In this document: in pieces, positions 11,786 through 24,978 of the stretch
How positions within the stretch are numbered: position 1 is the first letter of the stretch
Layout: every line of letters starts with the position of its first letter
Origin: Medicago truncatula
Lineage: Eukaryota > Streptophyta > Magnoliopsida > Fabales > Fabaceae
Direction of reading: 5' to 3'
Length of the DNA stretch: 64,000 nt
Assembly (NCBI RefSeq): GCF_003473485.1
Contig: NC_053042.1
Span: 7,649,501 to 7,713,500 of the forward strand
Notes under the pieces: generated by a model
Seen by the model: the letters and a program-made list of their open reading frames with translations, nothing else
Told to the model about the DNA's origin: nothing
Database searches by the model: none
Made by a program: the position numbers and the translations under genes

Positions 11786-12441
11786 CAAATAAAGTTATGA
11801 AAATTTACCAACAGTATCATTGAAAGACAGGCGTCCACAACATTCCGACAATATAATTTTGAATGCAAAACAGTTGGTACAACACCTATGCTAACTCCTC
11901 TCAAAAAAACAAAAAACAAAAACCTATGTTAACTTGTTTACATCTATCATTTGCACATTTAGGTAGGAATACAATTTTTTCTGTTTAAAGAAGTCACAGA
12001 TAAGATCAAATTAACTTTTTTTTTCTCAAAAGAAGGTGACCAGCTACTCTTCACATCTCACATACATACTTTATATTGAATGTTGAAACTCTCGCTCATT
12101 AATTGTAACAAATGCAACTTATATCCCCATTTTCTCATTTATATATGTAATATGTTCATTACAACAGATGCAATTCATATCACATTTCTTCACCAATATT
12201 CAAACTTCCATCACTTTTTCTGTTTATCTATCATTTCACAGAACTGTGGTAGTAGCAAAACAAGTATGATTACATTACGGATCCTCATTGTGTATCCTGC
12301 GTTTTCTGTTTCAACACAATTGAACACACTGATCATCTTTTCTTTCTTTGTCCCATGGAGCAAAAGGTTTGGACATGGTGTGACACCAACGGAATATTGA
12401 CACCAACGACTTGATATTAGTTTAGGAAAACACAACAAAGC
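11786..12441. other. Spacer between two gene fragments
   Basis: AT-rich spacer between the myosin and TFIIB fragments. A 106-codon plus frame (12080-12400) and a 75-codon minus frame (12211-12438) overlap each other. Neither shows a family motif. Confidence 0.3.
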
Positions 12442-12663
12442 GTGGTGGCTTCAATCCTATTATCTTTAGCAATGGCTGAAAAACAAAATAACGTGCTGAA
12501 CAAGAACTATGGTGTGAATCAAGATGATGCATCTCTAGTGTGTGAATTAATCTCTAATGATTTGCATCAAAGACATCTTCGTAATGAGTCTTCTTTATCA
12601 GAAGTTGCAAAAGGTATAGTCTATATTCGTTTAGCTAATTTATTGCGTGTTCTTAAAGAATGA
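12442..12663 (+). CDS. Short hypothetical ORF (73 aa)
   Basis: An open frame beginning MVASILLSLAMAEKQNN and containing NYGVNQDDASLVCELISND. It is mostly polar and alpha-helical in character, with no signal peptide beyond a short hydrophobic start. I do not recognise it. It precedes the TFIIB fragment on the same strand by 350 bp but does not resemble TFIIB's zinc ribbon or first cyclin fold. It may be another captured piece or chance. Confidence 0.2.
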   Translation: MVASILLSLAMAEKQNNVLNKNYGVNQDDASLVCELISNDLHQRHLRNESSLSEVAKGIVYIRLANLLRVLKE

Positions 12664-13009
12664 ATAAGTGTTAGATATATATACTTGACAAAAAATGGAA
12701 CTCTGAGGGAATCTATATAGTGAATGATCTACGTCAATTATCATTTCAAGGTTCGTGGCTTGATTCAATAGAAAAGTTATTTGCTAATAATCTACATAAT
12801 GATGCTAAAAAAGTACGTGTGAAGTAAAAAGTAAAAACTAATACCTAACAAATGCTACAAAAGAGTTCTCCTCAACATTAAAGTGAATGATGATTCAATA
12901 TGCTAGTCTCATGTACAAACAAAATTCATTTGTTAGGTTAATTCAATAATTGGTATATTTAGTCTATATTTTTGTGAAAAACAATATTTAGTCTATATTA
13001 TAGACTAGA

Positions 13010-13345
13010 TATATCATATGTTCTAATCTTTGTATGAATCATGAAGCTGTTCAAGCTGCCCAAGAAGCTACTAAGGAACTTGTTGAGAAATCAGAAGAAT
13101 TTGATATAAGGAGAAGTCCCATATCAAATGCTGCAGCAGTTATATACATCATTATTCAGCTTTCAGATGATAAAAAACCTCTCAAAGATATATCAGTTGC
13201 CATAGGATTTTCAGAAGTAACCATTAGAAACTCATACAAAGATCTCTATCCCCCCATGTTTCAAAGATAATACCAACCTGGTATGGAAAGGAAGAGGATC
13301 TCAACAACCTTTGCAGTCCTGAGGAACCATTACAAACTCGCCAAA
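13010..13345 (+). pseudogene. TFIIB C-terminal (second cyclin fold) fragment
   Basis: The translation carries the unmistakable plant TFIIB core: [35 protein letters not shown] and [11 protein letters not shown], preceded by [20 protein letters not shown] bridges TBP and RNA polymerase II at promoters. Here the zinc ribbon and first cyclin repeat are missing. A five-codon insertion (TKELV) follows AAQEA. The frame slips after KDLYP: the expected [20 protein letters not shown] is readable in the next frame at about 13263-13325. It is a truncated, broken copy, unlikely to serve in transcription. Confidence 0.85.
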
Positions 13346-14077
13346 GATCTTTTAGGAATTTGAGATTAGTTTAATGTTATGGTTCACAAGTACTTTTTTG
13401 TTTTCTTTTTTATATCCTTTCTGTTTTAAACTGTGATTTCTGCTTTTTGTTGTTAGGATTGCCAGCCAAGTCAATATGAAATCTAGAGTTCTATGCTTTT
13501 TTTCTTCTATGAATCTGTTATAATAGAGGAGGAAAATCCACCAACTCGTAAAAGGAAATGTGTTTCATTGATTATATTTCATAATTACAGATTTTTACGA
13601 GATTATATTTGAATGACATGATTTTGAAAATTCAAAAGGAATCGCCTGTTTAATCTATCCTGATGTGATGTGAGATTAAGAACAACAAATACCACTAAGT
13701 CAAAATCTCTGTTCCCAATCCGGACTCTGTAGCTTTGCCTTAATTAAAATCTTTGTTTTCAGTTGTAATTGAGATAGGAATTGGTCATGATAAAAAATAA
13801 TCAAAGAGCATTAGGACCGTTCATCAGAAATGAGCAATCTGAAAAAGAGAGCTTCCAACATAAAAATTTCGATTGTTCAGAAAGTTTTATATTCCATGAC
13901 CGGAATAGGGGTGGATACTTGTACACCACAACCTACATGTCATTTAACTTTCGTTTAGGCCATGGCAGCCAGTGCTCCTAAAATCATAAAAGCAATGCTG
14001 CAGAAACAGAGTAAGAGTGCGTTGCTATCAATGTCTGAGCAAAAGGGGAAAATATTGTGTCACCAATTTTGTGTGTG
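13346..14077. other. Intergenic DNA with a possible orphan coding piece
   Basis: Mostly AT-rich. At 13962-14050 (+) a frame opens with MAASAPKIIKAMLQKQSKSA and runs into the miniature element that follows. It has the look of a real N-terminus (good start context, helical) but no family is recognised, and it is cut by the element. Confidence 0.25.
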
Positions 14078-14822
14078 TTTGGTTCTGAGGTGTGTAGAAT
14101 TGATTCTGACAGAATTGATTTTGACAGAATTGATTCTGACAGAATTGATTTATGTTTGATGCAATAATGCAGAATTGATTAAACAGAATGATTGTTGTTT
14201 GGATAGTTTTGATCAAAATTACTTTTGAATGTATAATTACCAAAATAGACATAGTTAAATAAAAATAAATAGAAATTACTAAATTAAGATAATTAAGTGC
14301 AATATAGTCCTAAAATATAAGGTATTACAATACTAACATCATGAAAATAAAAATTACAAATAGATAATAGAATTTAAAGTACAATAGAGTATTAAAATAT
14401 TATTACAAAACTAACATAATGTGTATTATAGTACTAAAATATTGATATAATAATTTAAAGTACAATACTAATTATTTTGCCTGTGCTCAATAATTTCATT
14501 GCGGATTATGTTTCGAACGCGATCCATCTCTGACGACAGAAAATAAATGTTATTCTCTTCACCAACATTTATTTTGAAAGAAAAATTCGGTTGGAGAAGG
14601 GTTAGAAAAATTAATGAGGGCAGGGATGGAATTAATAGAATTGAGGGTGTAGAATTGATTCTAGGAAAGTAAGAAGCTAGGAATTGTAGCTTCAACTAGA
14701 ATTGCTTTTGGAGGATAAAAGCTATTTTGAAAAGCCAAACCAAACATGTTAAATATTGCAGAATTGCTTTTGAAATGCTCCAGAATTGATTCTGGCTTTG
14801 CAAAAGCCAAACCAAACAGAGG
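14078..14822. mobile_element. Miniature inverted-repeat element with GTTTGG ends
   Basis: The left end GTGTTTGGTTCTG and the right end AAGCCAAACCAAACAGA are roughly complementary. The interior repeats AGAATTGATTCTG-type words near both ends, a layout common to plant non-autonomous hAT- or PIF-like elements. No clean target duplication was found, so borders and superfamily are approximate. No coding sequence. Confidence 0.5.
14096..14152 (+). repeat. 15-bp tandem repeat (AGAATTGATTCTGAC)n
   Basis: Three full units and a partial fourth of a 15-mer, starting at 14096, 14111, 14126 and 14141, with one C/T difference. It lies inside the left end of the miniature element and makes a short repetitive reading frame (repeated ILTEL). 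Confidence 0.85.
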
Positions 14823-14869
14823 CTTTGCCAATGACGAGAATCTAATAAAAGACAAACACATTGACAAGA

Positions 14870-15516
14870 ATTAATTGGGTAAATAATATCATATGAAATA
14901 TAAGATTCTTTGCATTTTCTGGATATTTACTAGGTAGGATGACCGAGTATAAAATATGAAATATGAGATTCTATGGTATTTTCAAATATGTTATGGTAAA
15001 GGAGGAAACCTTCTACTAAAATAGAATTCTATGAGATGGTTTGTTTCATATTGTCATATCTTAATTCTAATTCTAAACTACGCACATTCAACAACAAAGG
15101 ACAATGCGTTGGTAATTTGTAATCAATAACACGTGAAAAGAATCTTAAAAACACATCATAACCCTAATCAACATAGCATAAATAGAAAATGTTCAGCGAT
15201 AGAACAAACTACCACACACACGCATCACAAATTGAATTGAGAGATAGAAACCGCAGTCGCATCATCAAAAATCATAACGAATTCAGAAAGCAATGGAGAT
15301 ATAAGAAAAATAGTTGCAAAGACTTCAATTGTAATTGACCAATTACATCATAAACTTGTCCTCAAAAAACTAATCATCATCCAAAATATGTCTGTTGTTA
15401 AAGATTGAACATTATAGGTTCAGAACTATACAACGCATAAAAGAAACTCAAATTCATAAAACCCTAAAATCCTTCCCAAATACTAATCCACCATAACCCT
15501 AAGCACCTTGACCATC
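14870..15516. other. Intergenic DNA and 3' flank of histone gene
   Basis: No gene seen. The part nearest 15400-15516 is expected to be the 3' UTR of the minus-strand histone gene. Confidence 0.4.
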
Positions 15517-17126
<1,610 letters not shown>

Positions 17127-17134
17127 GTCTACAT

Positions 17135-17723
17135 TAGGGCTGGAAATAAGTCAAATCGAATCGAATCTGTCTGAGCTCAACTCGACTCGTTAAGAATTAG
17201 CTCGGTTCGAACCTCGGTTCGAGTTTGACACGAGCTTTTTTTTCAGCTCAAGTTCGGCTCGTTTAAAGTTCACGGACAATTTGGTTCGGCTCATTAGGTT
17301 CAATTCATTTGTTCAAAGCGCATAACTTTCAGTATGAAAATGAGTAAAGCCACTTAAACACGAAACTCAAAAGTCAAAAAATTTAAATTTTTGACACATA
17401 AATATAATATATTGGAATTTATATCAATTTTTAATGGACTCCATGAGGCTATTATTACACTTAGTAATTAACTTTGGTATGCAACCACCAAATCCAGTTT
17501 GCCTTCTTGTGTCATGTGTTTATCTTATTATAGATAATTGTATCCTCCAATTTTCATGCATGTTCCATAGCGGGACTATCTTAGTTTTGAAATCCTTAAA
17601 AACTACACCAACATGTTGTCTATTTATTTTAATGTAGCTCATTTCTATCCTATTATTACTAAGTATTTGTCTTAGTTTTTAAAGTATTATATATATAATT
17701 AATTATCTAATTGTGTATTTATC

Positions 17724-17764
<41 letters not shown>

Positions 17765-17946
17765 CGAGTCATCTCATGAATCAAACGAGTCGAACTACAT
17801 ATAGTTCAAGTTCAGCTCAATTAGTTAGCGAACTTAATTTTCAGCTCAAGTTCGGCTCATTTGGTTCATAAACCAAGTTCGACGAATCAATTATCGAATC
17901 AAATTACGAACTCTAATCGAGTTGGTTCGGTTCATTGGAACCCCTA
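17135..17946. mobile_element. hAT-type non-autonomous element (812 bp), 8-bp TSD
   Basis: The ends are TAGGGCTGG... and ...GAACCCCTA. They are flanked by GTCTACAT (17127-17134) and GTCTACAC (17947-17954), an 8-bp target repeat with one difference, as made by hAT transposases. The sub-terminal parts carry many GAGCT/TTCGA words in both orientations (AGCTCGGTTCGAAC-like), typical of transposase-binding arrays. The middle holds a (TA)n tract at about 17727-17762. No credible transposase is seen. Confidence 0.75.
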
Positions 17947-17954
17947 GTCTACAC

Positions 17955-20790
17955 CGAGGAACTTATTCATCAATTCACTAACTTCATGACTTTATCTTTA
18001 GGCCTTCGTGGAAAATGGTTAAACAATTTATCGTTGATAGGCAAGTGCAACAGTCAATGAACATCATTTAGAGCCATCTTACTACTTGTAAGATGAAATC
18101 TTTTGGTCTCCTTATGCCACATTCCTCTAAATGTTATGCATAGGCAATGATTATCTTGTACCTCTTTCACATCCTCAATGGAGTTGGCTCGCTTGTCGCT
18201 GAAGTCTTCTTAGGGATCCAAATCAACCACACTCCAAGATTCATGCTGTCTCGTTCTGATTATGGAGTCAACTAACCCTTTTTTTCTTATTCGGTCACGA
18301 AGATATCCTGATAAAAGGCCTTGCGACTTACTAATGTCCTTTCAATACTTCTACTTTCTTGTTGTTAAGGGGATACTATAATGAGATGTGTAAAGTGATA
18401 AGGTCAATGTCGCACCATGAATGTTGAACGTCAGCCGCTCTATGATGATGTTGTAGGATGAGAAAGGGGCGCTTATTATCAAGTATCCGGCGTTTATCAT
18501 CTTTGTGTTTTATTATGTACCAAAAATGGTTTTAGGGTAGTGTACCAGTTAACCTCGACTTGTTATCGTGAGAAACCCCCCAGAGTGCGATTATACGGTT
18601 GAAGTTGCTTGAACGTTAGTTGTAAACATTTGAAGGCTTTGCTATATGGGATATTTTGAGCTTCCTGGACCTATTGATCCTCTCTTCACATCTGAGTTAA
18701 AAATATAGACCTATCTTACGAAGGGATCATCATCGTGCGAAGCAAGTTCTTCTTGGTCTTTGGTAAAAATTAAAATTAGGGTTTTGGGAGAGCCAAGTTT
18801 TCCATCATATGTTGAATTTGATTAATTTGTCATCAATACTTTGTGCGTAGCGTATCTTTGCCGAACTAGACTCTCATTCTCTCGAGAATCCACTAAATAT
18901 TGTATTAAAGGTGTGCATGATTACCTCATTATTCTTTCGGGGACTTTTATTATTTTCTTAGGGGAGGCGGGTTAAGGAGATCTTTACATGTCATATTCTT
19001 ATCAATTTATCAGTCACCGTCTTCGACCTGAAGCAATCATTTGTATTATGCCCATTTGTGCTTTCTCCTTTAGTGGATAACCTATCAACCTCATTTGCAT
19101 CGCTTCCTATAAAATTTGGCTTCTTTTGATTTTCAGCTGAGTGTTTGAGATTATAACGACCTCGGTCATATCCACATCTAGTTGGATTATTTTGTTGGTA
19201 CCATATGACATTTGGGTCAATAATGGTCCCTTCGCTTCAGACCTCGTTCTTTCGTATACTGGTTCCTTTTTATTTGCATTACCTTCTTCCCCTTTTATGT
19301 AGCATTTGACATGCTTCATAATATCCTTCACAATAGTAGTTGGTTTTTAGGTCAAAGATTCGTTGAAGTGTTCTACTTTCAAATTGTTTTGAAATATCCA
19401 ACGAACATCTTCTGGTGTCGGTTCGAAACTCAAATAACTTTCTTTGTTAAGCAAGTTAGGTACTCCTTGAGGGGCTTTGAATGGCCTTGAAGGATGTTGA
19501 AGAGGTTGGTTGCCATAACGTTACATGTTTACTTCAAATGACAAATGAATTGGTGGATCATATTGTGGTTGAAATTATGTATCTTGCGGGGGTATCCGTG
19601 GAGGTGTATACCATCATCATAGTATATCGTATTTTAAAGTTATAGACAATAACTTGCACTTTAGGGGTTCGACCGCACCAATTATTGTCATTTGAATTCT
19701 TATGACTATCAAGGGTTTATCAAGTGTTTCAAGGGAGCCATCCTCCCATCAAACGTCGCTAGGTGAAGGAGCATAAAGTTTTCATGGACGGGAGACCCCA
19801 TGTCTCTTAACACAAAAGTTGGGAGTCGTACAACTCTCCGTTATAGAGTTTATTTGTCACACTTTTTTACCGTATTAGATTCGAGTTTGCAAATTTTCAT
19901 TTTAGTCACACAATTCATCTTCAATGGCTTGAATTGTGCTTTGTGACTCATTATCCTTGAGGGGATAAGTGCCTCACACCATCTTTGTCAGTTGATCTTG
20001 TGTGCCCGAGAGTTTTCTTTAGGCTTAATTGCACTTTTGGACCCATATCTTTCCAAAAGTTGCGGTTATGGACCCCTAACTAATTTAAATACAAAACAAC
20101 CCCCTATGTTTTGATTCTTTGGCAGTTTTGGACCCCCAAGGCAAAAAAAAAAAAAAAAAACACGTGGCACCTCACTTAGGGTGCCACGTCAGCGTTGACC
20201 AGGTCAACAATGGACTGGGGGTCCAAAACTGCCAAAGAATCAAAACATAGGGGGCTGTTTTGTATTTAAATTAGTTATGGGTCCATAACCGCAACTTTTG
20301 AAAAGATAGGGGTCCAAAAATGCAATTAAGCCTTTTCTTTATCGCGGCCCCACTACGAGTGCTAAAGGTTTTTGTTAGAATACATTAAGGGCACCTTGTC
20401 GATAATCTACAACGGACAAGGTATCATAATGACTATTTTTAGGGTAAAAAAAGGGATGGATTCTAACTTGCTTAAGGTCGCCTTTATATAGAGAAGGTAG
20501 GTATGGAGATATATCCATTATGGTCACTATTGTAGTCGATGATCTCGGAGGCATGCAGCTGGTACTCATTTTGCCCATTTTTGTGGTGTGGCTACGTGAT
20601 TGAGTAACGATAACACATATGTCGTGCTGATGTGACTTAGTATTTTGTAAGAAAACGAGCACATTCGAGTATTGAGTCATGATTTTGACAACGAGTCTGT
20701 TAATCTCGGTATTGAACCTGGACATCAGGATTATGTAAGGGTCGAATAGGTGTATAAAGAACATACCGATCCAATTTCATAATCTCATTA
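17955..20790 (-). mobile_element. Broken Ty3/Gypsy fossil (LTR and gag-protease part)
   Basis: Minus-strand words identify it. An LTR-like block with a TATA box (TATATAAAGG) lies at about 20340-20790. Gag-like MKHVKCYIKGEE is near 19320. The gag-protease junction motif of Tat-type Gypsy elements (N-T-I-x-x-G-F-S, then S-S-S-A-K-x-R-Y-A) is near 18840-18920. The aspartic protease DPGSS-type block is near 18650-18700. It is heavily broken, with many breaks in every domain, and no second LTR is recognised, so it is old. A MULE-type miniature element sits inside it, and a hAT-type element adjoins its left side, so the fossil may continue further left. Confidence 0.7.
20022..20332. mobile_element. 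MULE-type miniature element (311 bp), exact 9-bp TSD
   Basis: Terminal inverted repeat GGCTTAATTGCA / TGCAATTAAGCC, perfect over 12 bases, with arms pairing over ~110 bases. The exact 9-bp target repeat TTTTCTTTA lies at 20013-20021 and 20333-20341. The centre holds GGCACCTCACTTAGGGTGCC followed by GTTGACCAGGTCAAC, a second palindrome. Same family as 1078-1383. It is inserted in the Ty3/Gypsy fossil and so is younger than it. Confidence 0.9.
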
Positions 20791-20984
20791 CATAAATACA
20801 TAAAAAAAAAATAAAAATAAAGAAACAATGTTTTGATAGAAAATATATAATTTAAATAAAAAAAACTGAAAATATTTGTTTATACAAAAAGAATATTCCC
20901 ATTGGTGGATGTCTCTATATATATATATATATATTGGTAGATAGACGAAATGACAAAGCTATTATAAACTCACAGACACAAGTG

Positions 20985-21065
20985 GAGATATCAGGGTTTG
21001 AATCCCAATCATGACATCTGGCTTAACAATTTCACCATTTTACCGATTGAGCTAGAACTTGTAAA
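20985..21065 (-). repeat. tRNA-derived SINE-like fragment
   Basis: On the minus strand an A-box-like TAGCTCAATCGGTAAAATGG is followed about 30 bases later by a B-box-like GGGATTCAAACCC. Spacing and order fit a tRNA-derived SINE head. There is no tRNA cloverleaf 3' half, so it is not a tRNA gene. Confidence 0.5.
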
Positions 21066-21229
21066 TTATTTATCTTTATTTCTACTCAAAATAATAAAAT
21101 TAGTGTAAATCACACACACAACTCATGAAAGTCACACAAAGTCACAACCATACCCAAGTGAGAAACAAGACAAGAAAACAACTACAGAGGTTAAAAAAAA
21201 GCGGAAAAACAAAAACTACCAAACCCAAC

Positions 21230-23248
21230 AACATTATTAATTTTTCTGCTGCGAAGAATTAGGGTTTTCAATCTTCTTCTTCGTTTCACTTCTCGTAAGC
21301 TTCATCTCATTCATTCTACTATCTTTCTTATTGCTAACTTCAATTATTCTCTTTCGCTTGCATTTTTTTGTTTTAGCTTACTAGTTCTAATTTTGTACAA
21401 TGATTGTTCAAATTTCATCGTTTGTTTTTTATATATTTTTTGCTATTTTTGTTTTTGATTGATTTCGAAAATTGGGGTTTTGACTGTGTTTGAGATCCGT
21501 GTGTTTTTGTTGTTGTCGAAATTGAGAAAATTGCGGAAATGTGTTCTCTATTCGTTGACCTTCGTACTTCGTAGTTGAAAGTACACAGAGAGAGTGTGTG
21601 TAAGATAGTACTTTGAATTTTCAATTTTTATTTTTTAATTTTTAGAATTGCTCTTTTTAGTTTTTTTTTTTTTTTGGTCTTAACCCTCTAGTTCAAAGGG
21701 AAGGGGAGCTGGTAATCCGAACTTCGGCTGCGAGGTTAGTCAAGGCTAATCAGAAATTGTTACAGCCATAATTCGAACTCGGGTTCCACTGAATTATTGC
21801 TCTCTGTAGTTATGTAAGGTTTTAAATTTACAGAAAATAGTGTTTTGTTCAAATTCTGCTACACAATAGTGCTATAGCGCCACTATAGCAACAATTTCAC
21901 AGTAATTTGTACTAAGCGTATCGTGGAACAATAAAGATTTGTTAAAATTCCATTATGCAATAGCGCCACTATTGCCACTAGTTAACAACATTGGTTTGGG
22001 TGTTTAGATGTTTTTGAGATTAGCTCGTTGTTATGTACTTCATTATTGCCACAATTTGTTGGTTGATGTTTATGAGACGAAGTTTGTTGTTTTTGGTCCT
22101 TCGTTGTGCGTAAAACTTTCTAATTGCTAAGACTAGGTCAACTATCACTGACTGACTCTTAAGCTAGTTAACTTATTGACCTTGGATGGAAACCGGTAAT
22201 AAGCTGCAAAATAATGTACTCGACTGTTGAAAAGAATCTCAGTCATAAAGTTGTTTATTCTCCTCATTTATTTATGCAATGTTTTGCTGGCCATTTTATG
22301 CTATCCTAATCATTTTTGGATCAAACAAGGATCCCCTTGACCTGCTAGCGCGATTGCTTTTTCTAGTATACTGTTATGCTTTCTTTCTCCCCTCTTCCTT
22401 ATTGTTTGAACAGAACTTTTTGCATAGATGTTTGAATAGTCAAGATATTGTTGTGAACTCTATTTGTCTCTGTCATTGTGGGGGCAGTGCTGCAATCATG
22501 GAAAATAGCGATTTGTTCAAATTTTGATATGCTTTAGCACCGCTATTGGATAACACTTTGTATTTAATAGCCTATCACGCTTTGTTCAGATTCAGCTATG
22601 CTATATCGATATAGTGCCTCTAATCTATAGCCGATATTTGACCATACTGCTAACTGCGTCACTTTTGTGCTCCAACAAAAGTGATTGATTCTCGACAATA
22701 ATTAGTAATTTTCCCTGATTTTCAAACTGCCTTTGTCTCCGTGCACAGTTAGTGGTTATCTCTTTATTTCCTTTTTGATCCATGTAGCCGACCCCAGTGG
22801 GATAAGGCTTGGTTGTTGTTGTTGTTTCTTTCATTTAAGATAGTCATTAAGCTTTTAGATTCGAGTTTTTATCATAGCTGGCATTATTTGTAATTTTAGA
22901 ACATTGTTGACCAACTCGAATCAAATTTTTCTGCAGGGATTATTTTTTGAAGAGTTGATTTGGATTCAGTCACTGGGTGCATAGCCTCTATGTACAAGCA
23001 TGGTATGCACCATAACCTTTTCCACCTCTATTCTTTGTTAAAGTCGTTGGTAGAAAAATTTCATCTACCCTCCAGGCCTCAAGGAACACAGGAGGAAAGT
23101 GATTCTCTATTAAGTTAATATAAAATATAATTAGTTCTTTAATTGATATTCAGGACTTTTAGCGAATTATTGCTTGATTAACCAAGTTGGATGCGGGCTT
23201 AAGAGGCTTATAGAAAATCTTTAGCTTTACTACCATTTGTTAATTCTG
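21230..23248 (+). promoter_or_regulatory. Leader region of the BPC gene with 5' UTR introns
   Basis: A leader-like block (AATTAGGGTTTTCAATC, pyrimidine-rich) ends at a donor TCTCG-GTAAGC-like site near 21293. A second non-coding exon probably lies at 22937-23002 (acceptor TTTTTCTGCAG, donor CATG-GTATGC). The coding start follows at 23249. This implies a first intron of about 1.6 kb, common in plant BPC genes and often enhancing expression. The intron holds decayed repeats, including CTATAGCGCCACTATAGC-type words (21880-22600). Confidence 0.5.
22775..22835 (+). repeat. SINE 3' end with (GTT)n tail
   Basis: CATGTAGCCGACCCCAGTGG then ATAAGGCTTGG and a GTT run. This is the conserved 3' end of a widespread plant SINE family, recognised from memory. 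A minus-strand relative lies in the bZIP third intron near 41870-41925. Confidence 0.6.
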
Positions 23249-24435
23249 ATGGACGACCGTGAAAATGGAAGGCACAAAGCAGATCAATATAAATCTGCTC
23301 AAGGACAGGTATGTAGAAATACGCCTCTGCTCAGAAATAAATTGAAGTTTTTTTTTGGGTTGATGAAATAAATTTCAGGTTGCATGAACATAACAGTCAA
23401 TAAAAGTGCTGCATATTAAACCTAAGAAGGGTGTTTTCTCTACTAATATTGTTCTCAAAATTGCTATTGCAGTGGTTGATGCAACAACATCAGCATCAAC
23501 ATCCTTCCATGAAGCAGATTATGTCAATCATGGCCGAACGAGATGCAGCCATTCAAGAAAGAAATCTGGCCCTCTCTGAGAAAAAAGCAGCACTTGCAGA
23601 ACGTGACATGGCATTCCTGCAGCGAGATACTGCAATTGCGGAACGGAATAATGCACTTATGGAAAGAGATAATGCAATAGCAACCCTTCAGTTTCGAGAA
23701 AATGCTTTGGCCAATGGTGGTATGTCATCATGCCCTCCAGGATGTCAAATCTCACGGGGAGTTAAGCATATACATCACCTTCCGCAACAGGTAAACCATT
23801 TGCCTAATATGGGTGATTCTTCTTACGGCACACGTGAATTGCACACAACTGATGCCCTCCCAGCAGCCCCCGTTTCTTTAGAGGTTGGGAAACCACCTAG
23901 GCGTGCCAAACGACCAAAGGAAAGCAAGTCTGATTCACCTAACAAGAAGACTCCAAAATCTAGAAAAGTCAAGAAAGAGGGTGACGATTTAAACAAGACA
24001 ATGTTTGCCAACAACAAAGAACTTGAATGGAAGAGTAGTGAGGAAATTATAAATGGAGATGATGATCTTAACAAGCAGTTAGCAATCTCAAAGGCTGATT
24101 GGAAACCTCAGGACTTGGCATTGAACCAAGTTGCATACGATGATTCAACCATGCCAGCACCAGCATGCTCTTGTACTGGTGTTCTAAGACAGTGCTACAA
24201 ATGGGGTAATGGAGGTTGGCAATCTGCTTGCTGTACAACCACTTTATCGGTATATCCACTTCCTGCAGTGCCAAACAAAAGGCATGCTCGAGTAGGCGGT
24301 AGAAAAATGAGTGGAAGTGCTTTCAATAAACTACTTAGCCGGCTTGCAGCCGAAGGGCATGATCTCTCACACCCAGTTGACCTTAAAGACCATTGGGCCA
24401 AACATGGTACAAATCGATACATCACAATAAAGTAG
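23249..24435 (+). CDS. Class II BASIC PENTACYSTEINE (BPC/BBR) GAGA-binding factor
   Basis: Nuclear regulator that binds GA/CT-rich DNA and recruits Polycomb complexes. Two coding exons, 23249-23308 ([20 protein letters not shown]) and 23473-24435, joined in phase 0, give 340 aa. I take the start at 23249 because MDDxxxRENGRHK is the conserved class II (BPC4/5/6) N-terminus; a later ATG at 23431 lies in the intron. Domains: an alanine-zipper coiled coil at about 35-85 with repeated [11 protein letters not shown]-type words; a basic nuclear-localisation region at about 165-190 ([26 protein letters not shown]); and the C-terminal BPC domain from about 245 with cysteines in [10 protein letters not shown] and [12 protein letters not shown], then [13 protein letters not shown], ending GTNRYITIK. 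It looks complete. Confidence 0.96.
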
Positions 24436-24978
24436 ACAACAGGGCATTTTTCTCCGGATGGGCAATACATGATCAATGGTCAGTTATGTATTCTAAAGTT
24501 GAACAAGGAGGAAAATAAGGTAATGTAAATGGCATCTGTGAAAGATTATTAATGCGTCATTCCTATAATTAGGATCCAAGTAAATGGCAATGTAAAACAT
24601 ATTTCTGTCACTGGTAACCATTTTGACCTGAAAAAATGGTCTGTGGTGGTGGCAATCACATTTAATAGGCTTGGTTAATGCATCTTGTGGTGGTTAAGAC
24701 TAAATAATTGTAGAGCCTTGTACTTTGGTTGAATCTTGCTATAAAATGAACTATCTGATTCATATGTAGAATTGATACATGTATGTACATTTTCTTCTCT
24801 CGCGTGCAGTACTACTGTTTTTAGTTGACTAAATAAATAGTTTCTTTAAGATAAAAAAATATTTAGCTATTAATAGTTAAAGAAAAAAAAACTTTAATTT
24901 TTATCGTTTAAAAATATCTTAAATTTTAATTATTACAAGTCAAAGTGATCCTCTGCCCTCCCAAGTGGTAAGAAACTT
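24436..24978. other. 3' UTR and flank of the BPC gene
   Basis: The 3' UTR probably covers the first 350 bases. No second gene is seen. AT-rich runs lead into the foldback element. Confidence 0.4.

Noticed and set aside
12080-12438. Overlapping ORFs between the gene fragments
   Set aside because: They lie on opposite strands over the same DNA with no motif and AT-driven composition.
14096-14152. CRISPR-like repeat
   Set aside because: Tandem 15-mers without spacers, inside a plant miniature element.
23431-23472. ATG at 23431 as BPC start
   Set aside because: It lies in the intron upstream of a TTGCAG acceptor; the true N-terminus [10 protein letters not shown] is encoded at 23249.
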